In this document: one piece after another, positions 1-6,171 of the stretch
Layout: every line of letters starts with the position of its first letter
Numbering within the stretch: the stretch's first letter is position 1
Assembly: GCA_002746275.1 (NCBI GenBank)
Contig: NVWR01000001.1
Location: 469,871-482,996 of the forward strand
Length of the DNA: 13,126 nucleotides
Source of the DNA: Rhodobiaceae bacterium
GTDB taxonomy: Bacteria; Pseudomonadota; Alphaproteobacteria; Parvibaculales; Parvibaculaceae
Direction of reading: 5' to 3'
Translations under genes and position numbers: made by a program
The notes under the pieces: model-generated
What the model saw: the letters and a program-made list of their open reading frames with translations, nothing else
Database searches by the model: none
Told to the model about the DNA's origin: nothing

Positions 1-20
1 ACCCTGCGCCAGGTCTCCTC

Positions 21-1640
21 ATGAAGTTTGGCGCTTTTCCTGTTACAGAAACCGAAGGCATGATCCTCGCCCACTCTGTGAGGTGCAGTGATCAGCTTTT
101 GAAAAAAGGGTTGAAACTCCGCGCAGAAGACATCAAGGCTCTCACTCAGGCAGGACACAAAACCGTCTATGCGGCCAGCCTGGACGAAACCGATGTGCCG
201 GAGGACGAGGCGGCCGCGTATCTTGCCAATGCCCTCGCCGGTCAACATGCCCACGCAAACGCGCCGTTCACCGGCCGGGCCAATATCCATGCGACCGAAG
301 GTGGCGTGCTCACTCTGAATGAAGATCTCATTTCGGCAATCAACGCCGTGGATGAAGCAATCACCGTAGCCACCCTCACAGACCGGGAAATGGTGCACGA
401 TCAACAGATGCTCGCGACCGTCAAAATAATCCCCTTTGCCGTGTCCCAGGAACTTCTCGATCAAACTCTGGAATTGGCAGCGGTAAAAACAAACGTCGTC
501 TCCGTCGCACCATTTGCCATGCGGCGGGCAGACCTCATCCTGACCACCCAACCCCACCTGAAGCCTAGCCTGCTCACCAAGGCAGAACATGTCATTGCAC
601 ATCGCTTGCAGGCACTGGGCATCAAACTCACCTCCGTCCGTCACTGCGCCCACGACGAAGGAGAGGTTGCAGATTGTCTGGCCGAGACACCTGATGGAAG
701 TGACATCACTCTTATCCTCGGAGCCAGCGCCACCGGAGACCGATGCGATGTTGTCCCCGCGGGTATTGTCGCAGCAGGTGGCACAATCAAACATTTTGGT
801 ATGCCGGTTGATCCCGGCAACCTGTTGCTCCTCGCTTCAATTGGAAAGCGCCCCGTACTGGGTCTCCCAGGCTGCGCCCGCTCACCCCGGCTAAACGGCA
901 CCGACTGGGTGCTACAACGTCTGGCTGCCGGGCTGGAAATACGCGCGACCGATATTCAGGCCATGGGGGTCGGCGGCCTGCTGAAAGAAATTCCTTCCAG
1001 ACCGCAACCAAGGGCACGCAAAATTTCCAACACATCACACCCGCGCGTTGCGGCCATCATTCTGGCCGCGGGTCAGTCCCGCCGTATGGGCAAGATCAAC
1101 AAGCTCACCGAAATGGTCAATGGCAGGCCAATGGTGGCTCACGTCGCAGATGCGGCCCTCTCGTCCAAGGCCGACGAGATCATTCTCGTCACAGGCCATC
1201 AAAAGAACGAGGTGCTGACAGCTCTGGGGGGACGCCCCATGACCTATGCGCACAACCCCCAGTTTGATGACGGCCAGAGTGGGTCCGTGCGGGCCGGTAT
1301 CAAAGCCGTCTCAGAGCTAATACCGCCGGTGGATGCCGCGATCATCCTGCTGGGCGATATGCCATGGGTTGATGCTGATCTGATTAATCAGTTGATCGCT
1401 GCGCACAATCAGGACGAAGACAAGTACATCTGCTTGCCGACCGTCGATGGAAAACGCGGCAACCCTGTTTTGTGGGATGCCGCATTCTTTCCAGAGCTTC
1501 AAACCCTGGAGGGCGATGTCGGCGCCAAACATTTGATCGCAGAAAATGCCGATCTGGTTTGCGAAGTTGCCGTGGCGGGGCACGGTGCCCTTACCGACAT
1601 CGACACGCCACAAATGCTGGAAAGACTGAACAGGGATTAG
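21..1640 (+). CDS. Fused molybdopterin-binding (MoeA-like) and MocA-like nucleotidyltransferase protein
   Basis: A 539-residue cytoplasmic protein with two parts. Residues 1 to about 320 resemble the molybdopterin-binding domain of MoeA-like proteins; the stretch 231-288 holds GASATGDRCDVVPAG, the HFGMPVDPGN segment and LPGCARSPR. From about 342 to 537 comes a MobA/MocA-type nucleotidyltransferase: the NTP-binding loop LAAGQSRRMG at 348-357 followed by NKL, the metal-binding GDMP at 445-448, and LTDIDTP at 524-530. MocA enzymes transfer CMP from CTP to molybdopterin to make the dinucleotide cofactor used by xanthine dehydrogenase, aldehyde oxidase and CO dehydrogenase families. CTP specificity is inferred here, not seen. 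This fusion is a known alphaproteobacterial architecture, often near xdhC or molybdenum hydroxylase genes; its upstream neighbour is outside the window. The ATG at 21 has only a weak ribosome site, but the N-terminus (MKFGAFPVTETEG) matches the family start. The stop overlaps the convergent alpha-glucosidase by four bases. Confidence 0.88.
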   Translation: MKFGAFPVTETEGMILAHSVRCSDQLLKKGLKLRAEDIKALTQAGHKTVYAASLDETDVPEDEAAAYLANALAGQHAHANAPFTGRANIHATEGGVLTLNEDLISAINAVDEAITVATLTDREMVHDQQMLATVKIIPFAVSQELLDQTLELAAVKTNVVSVAPFAMRRADLILTTQPHLKPSLLTKAEHVIAHRLQALGIKLTSVRHCAHDEGEVADCLAETPDGSDITLILGASATGDRCDVVPAGIVAAGGTIKHFGMPVDPGNLLLLASIGKRPVLGLPGCARSPRLNGTDWVLQRLAAGLEIRATDIQAMGVGGLLKEIPSRPQPRARKISNTSHPRVAAIILAAGQSRRMGKINKLTEMVNGRPMVAHVADAALSSKADEIILVTGHQKNEVLTALGGRPMTYAHNPQFDDGQSGSVRAGIKAVSELIPPVDAAIILLGDMPWVDADLINQLIAAHNQDEDKYICLPTVDGKRGNPVLWDAAFFPELQTLEGDVGAKHLIAENADLVCEVAVAGHGALTDIDTPQMLERLNRD

Positions 1641-3271
1641 GCGGTAGAGAAAAAGGCAGCGCTGCGCGGACCAAGGACCATGCGCCTCTCACCAATCTCA
1701 ACCTCACCTGCCATAAAGCCACAGGGGCCCCGCTTCCCGTCGCCAATTTCCAAAACCACATCACTCTCCCAGGTGGCGGGTCCCGTGCTGGAATTGAAAA
1801 CGCAGAGAATTGTTTCGTCTCCAAGCGCCCGCTCAAAAGCAAGTACATCGCCCGCATGCGCGCAAAATTTGATTTCGCCAGTTTGAAGCGCTGGGAAGCG
1901 TGACCGGAAGGCAATCGCCTCTCGCGCAAATTTCAACACCGACCCCTCAGTCGCCTCCTGAACATCCACCGCGCGCGATCCGTGATAATCGGGAATAGGA
2001 AGCCACGGCACGCCGCCGGTAAAGCCCGCCTGTGGTGCCTTCGCGACCCAAGGCATCGGCGTCCGGCACCCGTCCCGCCCTTTGCCAAAAGGATAATAGA
2101 GATCGCCAACCGGATCTCGAATGTCTTTCTGTTCGAGATCCACGTCCGGCAGCCCCAGCTCCTCACCCTGGTACAAAAGAACAGTGCCCTTGAGTGCCAA
2201 CAACAATGCCAGCCCAAACTTGGCAAGCGCATCATCCCCCCGTTTGCCACCCCAACGGGTCACAGGACGCGTGATATCATGATTTGAAAATGTGACACAG
2301 GGCCAAGGGTTGCCGTTCTTCTCAATCACATTTTCGTAGTAGGACTGAAAGATCGTGGGAGCCAGCGTTCGGTCTTCAAGAAAATCAAACGTGTAGGCCG
2401 TATGCAATCGGTCGGGCTCCCCCACATACGTCCCGATCATCTCCGGTGTTTCAGCAAACTCCCCAAATGCCAGCCTGTCCTCATACTCGTCCATGACCGC
2501 CCGCACGCTCTCCATCGCAATCCGGTTTTCGGCCAAGCCTGAATCATGCACATGACGTTGCAACCGGGGTGCGTGTGACCAATCAAGAGCCGTTCGGTCG
2601 TCAAGGGGAACCGGTGGATTGTCCGCAAGCGACGCGTCATGCACATAGGCGTGAGCAACATCCAACCGAAACCCATCGACCCCCCGGTCAAGCCAGAACC
2701 GCAATGTGTCCATGAGCGCAGCAACAACGGCTGGTTCATGGAAATTCAACTTCGGCTGCTGTTTCAAAAATTTGTGATGATAATACTGACGACGCAAGGG
2801 ATGCCACGACCAGGCAGGACCGCCAAAAGCCGCCATCCAGTTATTGGGCGGTGTCCCATCTTCCTGTGCGTCGGCCCAGACATACCAATTGGCCTTTTCA
2901 CCATCGCGAGACAGAAGACTCTCTCTGAACCAGGCGTGCTGGTCTGAACTATGGGCAAGAACCTGATCAAGAATGAGTTTCAGGCCCCGCTCATGCGTCT
3001 CTTCCACAAGCGCATCAAAGGTCTCCAGCGATCCCATTTCAGGGGCTATATCGCAATGGTCCGCGACGTCATAACCAAAGTCGCGATTGGGGCTGGGAAA
3101 AATTGGGGAAAGCCAGACCGCATCCACCCCAAGAGAAGCAATGTAATCAAGCCGTCGCCTGATGCCGTCCAGATCACCAATCCCGGAGCCCGTACTGTCC
3201 AAATAACTCCGGGGATAAATCTGATAGACAACCGCGCCCTTCCACCAGGGCGTCTGGTTCTTGTCGGTCAT
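1637..3271 (-). CDS. GH13 alpha-glucosidase (GH13_23-like)
   Basis: A 544-residue glycoside hydrolase family 13 enzyme, predicted to release glucose from alpha-glucosides. It closely follows the Halomonas alpha-glucosidase HaG type: WWKGAVVYQIYPRSY at 9-23, GDLDGI at 32-37, a calcium/substrate region with DQVLAHSSDQH at 102-112, and PPNNW at 141-145. Catalytic residues are visible: nucleophile Asp204 in GFRLD, acid/base Glu271 in FGEF, and transition-state Asp332 in FSNHD. QGEELGLP (368-375) and GRDGCRTPMPW (398-408) are also typical. No signal peptide is seen, so it is cytoplasmic and would act on imported oligosaccharides. The frame stays open upstream to 3481, but homology begins at MTDKNQTPWWKG, so I place the start at 3271; an in-frame ATG at 3292 (MRETEQY) is the alternative. 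No sugar transporter or regulator is adjacent. It is divergent from the dehalogenase gene, with a palindrome between them, and convergent with the molybdenum-cofactor gene. Confidence 0.92.
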   Translation of the reverse strand: MTDKNQTPWWKGAVVYQIYPRSYLDSTGSGIGDLDGIRRRLDYIASLGVDAVWLSPIFPSPNRDFGYDVADHCDIAPEMGSLETFDALVEETHERGLKLILDQVLAHSSDQHAWFRESLLSRDGEKANWYVWADAQEDGTPPNNWMAAFGGPAWSWHPLRRQYYHHKFLKQQPKLNFHEPAVVAALMDTLRFWLDRGVDGFRLDVAHAYVHDASLADNPPVPLDDRTALDWSHAPRLQRHVHDSGLAENRIAMESVRAVMDEYEDRLAFGEFAETPEMIGTYVGEPDRLHTAYTFDFLEDRTLAPTIFQSYYENVIEKNGNPWPCVTFSNHDITRPVTRWGGKRGDDALAKFGLALLLALKGTVLLYQGEELGLPDVDLEQKDIRDPVGDLYYPFGKGRDGCRTPMPWVAKAPQAGFTGGVPWLPIPDYHGSRAVDVQEATEGSVLKFAREAIAFRSRFPALQTGEIKFCAHAGDVLAFERALGDETILCVFNSSTGPATWESDVVLEIGDGKRGPCGFMAGEVEIGERRMVLGPRSAAFFSTA

Positions 3272-3289
3272 ATACTGTTCCGTTTCCCT

Positions 3290-3316
3290 CATGTAACGTT
3301 CCGACAATGTTACATG
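3290..3316. promoter_or_regulatory. 27-bp palindrome, candidate operator between divergent genes
   Basis: CATGTAACGTT (3290-3300) and AATGTTACATG (3306-3316) are inverted repeats matching at 10 of 11 positions around a 5-bp spacer; the outer 8 bp are perfect. They lie in the 78-bp gap between the alpha-glucosidase start (3271) and the dehalogenase start (3350). Symmetry, length and position fit a dimeric repressor or activator site that could serve both promoters. I see no convincing -35/-10 pair for either gene, and no regulator gene lies in the window, so the binding protein is unknown. The half-site TGTAACGTT loosely recalls LacI-family operators, but the 5-bp spacer is not typical of them. 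Confidence 0.5.
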
Positions 3317-3349
3317 AAAAATGCGGAACCAAAATACAGAGGATGGACT

Positions 3350-4096
3350 ATGGGCGATCTTGAGGGACTGAATATTCTCATCACCGACATCGAACATTTT
3401 GTCGGTCGCCCGGGAGCCAAGGCCCTGCTTGACGCAGGCGCAACGGTCTATGGAACAGACCCTGCTTTTGCTGACCCGCAAAACCGGGAGAAAGCAGAAG
3501 CGGCCCTACCAGGTCTCAAAGCCGTCGCCGGTGCCGATCCGGTTGTTGCCGCAGGTCGCGTTCTCGAGGAAGCAAACCGCATTGACGTCCTTATAAACAA
3601 CGACGCCTTCCCCGCATTGCGCGCACCTGTCGACACCGCCAAGGACGAGGACCTGGAAGCCACGTATGAGGCTCTCCTGTTCAAACCTTTTCGCGTCACC
3701 CGCGCCGTGGTGCCAACCATGAAAAATTCTGGGTCGGGAAAAATAATTTTTCTCACTTCCGCCGCACCGCTAAACGGACTGCCCAATTATTCGATGTATG
3801 CCTCAGCGCGGGGAGCCGCCAACTCCCTCATGCTGTCGCTTTCCCGCGAGCTTGCACGGGACAATATTCAAGTGAATGCCATTGCTCCCAATTTCATTGA
3901 AAGCCCGGACTATTTTCCGCCGGAACTTATGGCTGATGAAACGACCCGCAAAAAAATCCTGAAAAACATTCCGCTGGGACGCCTGGGTAAACCAGAAGAA
4001 GCCGCAGCTCTGATTGCCTTTCTGGCGGGGCCTCAAGCGGGCTTCATCACCGGGCAGGTCATCCCACTCGCAGGCGGTTGGGCAAACGCGCGTTAG
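3350..4096 (+). CDS. Halohydrin (haloalcohol) dehalogenase, SDR fold
   Basis: A 248-residue protein of short-chain dehydrogenase fold that has lost the NAD-binding signature. In place of TGxxxGxG it has T12-X4-F17-X-G19 (TDIEHFVG), and the catalytic residues are Ser137, Tyr150 and Arg154, spaced S-X12-Y-X3-R, with Arg replacing the usual SDR Lys. These two patterns are the published fingerprints of halohydrin dehalogenases, which convert vicinal halohydrins to epoxides with release of halide and can open epoxides with anions such as cyanide or azide. From memory, it also matches HheC around the halide-binding loop (PNFIESPDYFP, 180-190, against PNYLHSEDSPYFYP) and at the C-terminal LTGQVFWLAGG-type segment (here ITGQVIPLAGG, 233-243). 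No signal peptide. The start at 3350 has AGGA six bases upstream; the frame is open further upstream (to 2951), but that part is antisense to the alpha-glucosidase. Subtype (A-G) and substrate cannot be told from sequence. No other dehalogenation gene is nearby. Confidence 0.87.
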   Translation: MGDLEGLNILITDIEHFVGRPGAKALLDAGATVYGTDPAFADPQNREKAEAALPGLKAVAGADPVVAAGRVLEEANRIDVLINNDAFPALRAPVDTAKDEDLEATYEALLFKPFRVTRAVVPTMKNSGSGKIIFLTSAAPLNGLPNYSMYASARGAANSLMLSLSRELARDNIQVNAIAPNFIESPDYFPPELMADETTRKKILKNIPLGRLGKPEEAAALIAFLAGPQAGFITGQVIPLAGGWANAR

Positions 4097-4833
4097 TTCA
4101 ATTGCGCAATCGGGGCCAGGGTTGCTCCAATTTCAGCATGGAGAACAAGATCCGCTATCGGGTCCATGTCCGTCTCTTCCCGATTGAGGATCACGAGACG
4201 CGCGCCGTTTTCCTTTGCAAGGATCGGAAAGCTTGCCGCAGGATAGACTTGCAGCGATGATCCGATGGCAAGAAAGAGATCGCAGTTCAAGGTCGCCTCA
4301 CTCGCCAGCTGCATTTCTTTTTCGGGCATCGCCTGACCAAAAGAGATCGTCGCTGATTTCAAAATACCTGCACAAAAGGTGCAATCCTGAGCCCGCCCAT
4401 GTGCTTCAAAATGCGTGCGAATTTCATCCAGCTCATAGCGCACACCACAATTGAGACAGGTTGCATAGGTGCTGTTGCCATGCAGTTCGATCACTCGCGC
4501 ATCAGGAACCCCTGAGTTCTGATGCAGATTGTCGACATTCTGAGTGATGATGTGCGTGATTTTTCCCGTGTCCACCAGTTTGGCAAGTGCCATGTGTCCC
4601 TTGTTGGGCTCTGCAGATGAGAAATGGCCGTCCATCCCAAACTTACGCCGCCAGGCCTCAATACGCATTTCTTCTGAGGCCATAAAGTCCCGAAAATCAA
4701 TCGGCGCCATTTTCGTCCAAAGACCGCCGGGACTGCGGAAATCTGGAATGCCTGATTCTGTACTAATGCCCGCCCCGGTGAAGGCCACCACACGCTTGCT
4801 CTCGTCAATCAGGGATTTTAGCTCCACAGACAT
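4093..4833 (-). CDS. cobB: Sir2-family NAD-dependent protein deacylase
   Basis: A 246-residue cytoplasmic sirtuin that removes acyl groups from lysines, consuming NAD and giving nicotinamide and O-acyl-ADP-ribose. Visible motifs: GAGISTESGIPDFRSPGGLW at 20-39 for NAD binding, TQNVDNLHQNSG at 97-108, the catalytic His118 in ELHGN, and a structural zinc site of Cys126, Cys129, Cys151 and Cys154. GSSLQVYPAA (191-200) closes the NAD pocket. The Tyr-x-x-Arg pair that marks desuccinylases such as E. coli CobB and SIRT5 is not obvious; the equivalent area reads RIEAWRR (57-63) with no Tyr, so deacetylation is the safer guess. The start at 4833 is chosen because GGAGGT (complement of 4840-4845) lies six bases upstream; the frame is open to 4857. 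The gene is divergent from glyoxalase I and overlaps the dehalogenase stop tail-to-tail. The CobB regulatory role over acyl-CoA synthetases is family knowledge, with no such target here. Confidence 0.93.
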   Translation of the reverse strand: MSVELKSLIDESKRVVAFTGAGISTESGIPDFRSPGGLWTKMAPIDFRDFMASEEMRIEAWRRKFGMDGHFSSAEPNKGHMALAKLVDTGKITHIITQNVDNLHQNSGVPDARVIELHGNSTYATCLNCGVRYELDEIRTHFEAHGRAQDCTFCAGILKSATISFGQAMPEKEMQLASEATLNCDLFLAIGSSLQVYPAASFPILAKENGARLVILNREETDMDPIADLVLHAEIGATLAPIAQLN

Positions 4834-4874
4834 GGTCTTACCTCCGCAAACATTCACTTTTCTCGCCAGTTTCT

Positions 4875-4903
4875 TTGACCTGACGGCTCACACGGGAAAT
4901 GAT
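4875..4903 (+). promoter_or_regulatory. Weak promoter candidate for glyoxalase I
   Basis: TTGACC (4875-4880) and AATGAT (4898-4903) are separated by 17 bp and precede the glyoxalase start at 4956. The -35 matches the consensus at five of six positions and the -10 at four of six. It lies in the 122-bp gap between the divergent sirtuin and glyoxalase genes. The same gap holds a direct repeat of ACCCCTAT (4916-4923 and 4929-4936, period 13) just downstream. This is a visual match only. Confidence 0.3.
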
Positions 4904-4955
4904 ACCCAAAACCAAACCCCTATTGCCAACCCCTATCCGAAGGCCACCTGAAAAT

Positions 4956-5375
4956 ATGCGTTATCTGCACACCATGGTTCGCGTCACAGATCTTGACGCC
5001 TCACTAAAATTTTACTGCGATCATCTAGGTCTCAAAAACGTCGGGCGCTTCGATGTCGAAGCAGGTCGTTTTACACTCGTCTTTCTAGCGCCAGAAGGAC
5101 AGGAAGAAGCCCAGGTTGAGCTCACATACAATTGGGACGCCGAAGAATTGGACGAAGGCCGGAATTTCGGCCACCTCGCCTATCAAGTAGACAATATATA
5201 CGAAACCTGCGATCGCCTGGCAAAAGCAGGGGTGACAATCAATCGTCCTCCGCGCGATGGACGCATGGCCTTTATCCGTTCCCCCGACAATGTATCCGTT
5301 GAACTGCTTCAGGCGGGTGCCCCTTTGCCAGCACAGGAACCTTGGGCTTCCATGGAGAATACTGGCCACTGGTGA
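4956..5375 (+). CDS. gloA: Lactoylglutathione lyase (glyoxalase I), Ni-type
   Basis: A 139-residue enzyme that isomerises the hemithioacetal of methylglyoxal and glutathione to S-lactoylglutathione, the first step of cytoplasmic methylglyoxal detoxification. It aligns with E. coli GloA from the first residues (MRYLHTMVRV against MRLLHTMLRV). The metal ligands correspond to His5, Glu55 (VELTYNW), His73 (FGHLAYQVDN) and Glu116 (VELLQ). The short length, without the insertions of the zinc type, fits the Ni/Co-activated class. The start at 4956 is set by this homology; the frame is open to 4899, and a ribosome site is poor (AAGG at 4940-4943). The C-terminal tail (about 120-139, PLPAQEPWASMENTGHW) is slightly longer than in E. 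coli. It stands alone between the divergent sirtuin and the downstream His/Gly-rich gene; no glyoxalase II is in the window. Confidence 0.93.
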   Translation: MRYLHTMVRVTDLDASLKFYCDHLGLKNVGRFDVEAGRFTLVFLAPEGQEEAQVELTYNWDAEELDEGRNFGHLAYQVDNIYETCDRLAKAGVTINRPPRDGRMAFIRSPDNVSVELLQAGAPLPAQEPWASMENTGHW

Positions 5376-5382
5376 GCCAACC

Positions 5383-5408
5383 TGAACAACCTGTTCATTT
5401 CGTGTTCA
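5383..5408 (+). terminator. Small hairpin and TGTTCA repeats after glyoxalase I
   Basis: TGAACA (5383-5388), a 3-nt loop and TGTTCA (5392-5397) form a perfect 6-bp stem followed by TTT, starting 8 bases after the gloA stop. A second TGTTCA follows at 5403-5408, 11 bp after the first. It could be a weak intrinsic terminator or, given the one-turn spacing of repeats, a binding site for the next gene. Stem and U-tract are both short, so confidence is low. The rest of the 111-bp gap shows nothing else I can support. Confidence 0.25.
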
Positions 5409-5486
5409 AGCAAAAAACATCACCCTTCCCCATGACGACAAATCGCCGATCTCCAAGTTCTGGTCGGCCTAGGGAACGGGAGATGT

Positions 5487-6071
5487 ATGATGAAACTGGT
5501 ACAATTGGCATTGAGTGCCTGCCTGGTGGTGGGCTCAATGGCCGGCATGTCGAGTTCGGCTTTCGCAGCCAGCGGCTACGGTAACGGCCATGGCGGAGGC
5601 TACCACGCGAGCGGTCATCGCGGGCGTGGACACCAAGGCGGCAGTCATCGAAGTCGAGGTCATAGCAGCAGAGGGAATGGCGGTGCCTTCATAGCAGGTG
5701 CTGTCGTGGGCGCTATTGTTGGCTGGAGCGGCGGGTATGGATATCCACGCGCACAGCACCATCGCTATGGACAGCATCACCGCCCCTACTATGCCCCACA
5801 GCGGCACCGCAGCGGACACCATTATCGCGGATCAACACCGCGGCGGTACCATGGCCACACACGGCGCCACTACAGCTACTCAGGCGGTGGCGGCAATGGG
5901 TACCACCAACAGACCTATCAAACCCGCGGGGGCAACTCAGGCTGCCATCCGGTCAACAAATACGGTCATTGGAATGGACGCCCGGCCAGGGTTGGCGGCA
6001 CCATGTGTTACAACTCCCACGGCACCGGATATGTGGTGAGCGGCAGTCGTTACTTGATCCATTATCGGTGA
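5487..6071 (+). CDS. Secreted His/Gly-rich protein with glycine-zipper segment, unknown function
   Basis: A 194-residue protein I cannot assign. A clear signal peptide (residues 1-27, ending in SSAFA before ASGYG) predicts export to the periplasm or cell surface. After it comes a low-complexity stretch with repeated GHRGRGH-like units (about 35-62), then a hydrophobic, Gly/Ala-rich segment GAFIAGAVVGAIVGW (66-80) with glycine-zipper spacing that may insert in or pack against a membrane. Next is a His/Tyr/Arg-rich region (86-140), and finally a more ordered C-terminal part with a Cys pair (Cys153 and Cys174, a likely disulfide) ending GSRYLIHYR. About 21 of 194 residues are His, which suggests metal binding, but that is only composition. 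GGAG at 5479-5482 is four bases from the ATG at 5487 and seven from the next ATG at 5490, so the latter may be the true start. Similar tails (GGTMCY...GSRY) occur in small secreted alphaproteobacterial proteins, from memory. Confidence 0.75.
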   Translation: MMKLVQLALSACLVVGSMAGMSSSAFAASGYGNGHGGGYHASGHRGRGHQGGSHRSRGHSSRGNGGAFIAGAVVGAIVGWSGGYGYPRAQHHRYGQHHRPYYAPQRHRSGHHYRGSTPRRYHGHTRRHYSYSGGGGNGYHQQTYQTRGGNSGCHPVNKYGHWNGRPARVGGTMCYNSHGTGYVVSGSRYLIHYR

Positions 6072-6072
6072 T

Positions 6073-6093
6073 TTCAGCGTTACAGCTGAATTT
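6073..6093 (+). terminator. Weak hairpin just after the His/Gly-rich gene
   Basis: TTCAGC (6073-6078) and GCTGAA (6085-6090) form a 6-bp stem with a 6-nt loop followed by TTT, beginning two bases after the stop codon. It may be a weak terminator on its own. A much stronger hairpin lies 24 bases further on. Confidence 0.25.
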
Positions 6094-6116
6094 CGTGCCA
6101 TAGAACGCATTGAAAG

Positions 6117-6171
6117 CGAAATCAGGCCGGGATACATTTTGAGTATGAAACATGTATCCCCGGCCTTTTCG
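6117..6171 (+). promoter_or_regulatory. Long hairpin enclosing the start codon of the Sel1-like gene (terminator-like)
   Basis: GGCCGGGATACAT (6125-6137) pairs with ATGTATCCCCGGCC (6152-6165) along 13 bp with one bulged C. An outer extension pairs CGAAA (6117-6121) with TTTCG (6167-6171). TTTT follows the GC-rich stem at 6166-6169. The loop (6138-6151) contains the ATG start at 6145, and the only Shine-Dalgarno-like bases (GGGA, 6129-6132) are buried in the stem. As DNA it reads like an intrinsic terminator for the upstream gene, yet it overlaps the first codons of a well-formed signal peptide. It may therefore be an attenuator or an RNA switch controlling translation of the downstream operon. 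Confidence 0.55.

Noticed and set aside
1472..1903. 143-codon open frame across the convergent junction
   Set aside because: It overlaps two confident genes in other frames, and its translation looks random (Arg-rich, no domain).
3299..3347. EcfG-type (GGAAC...GTT) stress promoter in the divergent region
   Set aside because: GGAAC occurs on both strands, but no GTT-type -10 is found at the required spacing of 16-17 bases.
2951..3349. Upstream extension of the dehalogenase frame by 133 residues
   Set aside because: It is antisense to the alpha-glucosidase N-terminal region; the fold begins at about 3350, where a good ribosome site is placed.
3272..3481. Upstream extension of the alpha-glucosidase frame by 70 residues
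   Set aside because: The extra residues have no GH13 similarity, overlap the divergent dehalogenase start and its ribosome site, and GH13_23 enzymes begin near the WWKG segment.
5580..5670. GGTCATCG/GGTCATAG-like repeats as a CRISPR or tandem DNA repeat
   Set aside because: They only encode the Gly/His/Arg-rich protein stretch; unit lengths vary and there are no regular spacers.
5535..5822. Open frame antisense to the His/Gly-rich gene
   Set aside because: The plus-strand frame has a clean signal peptide and ribosome site; the antisense one is a low-complexity shadow.
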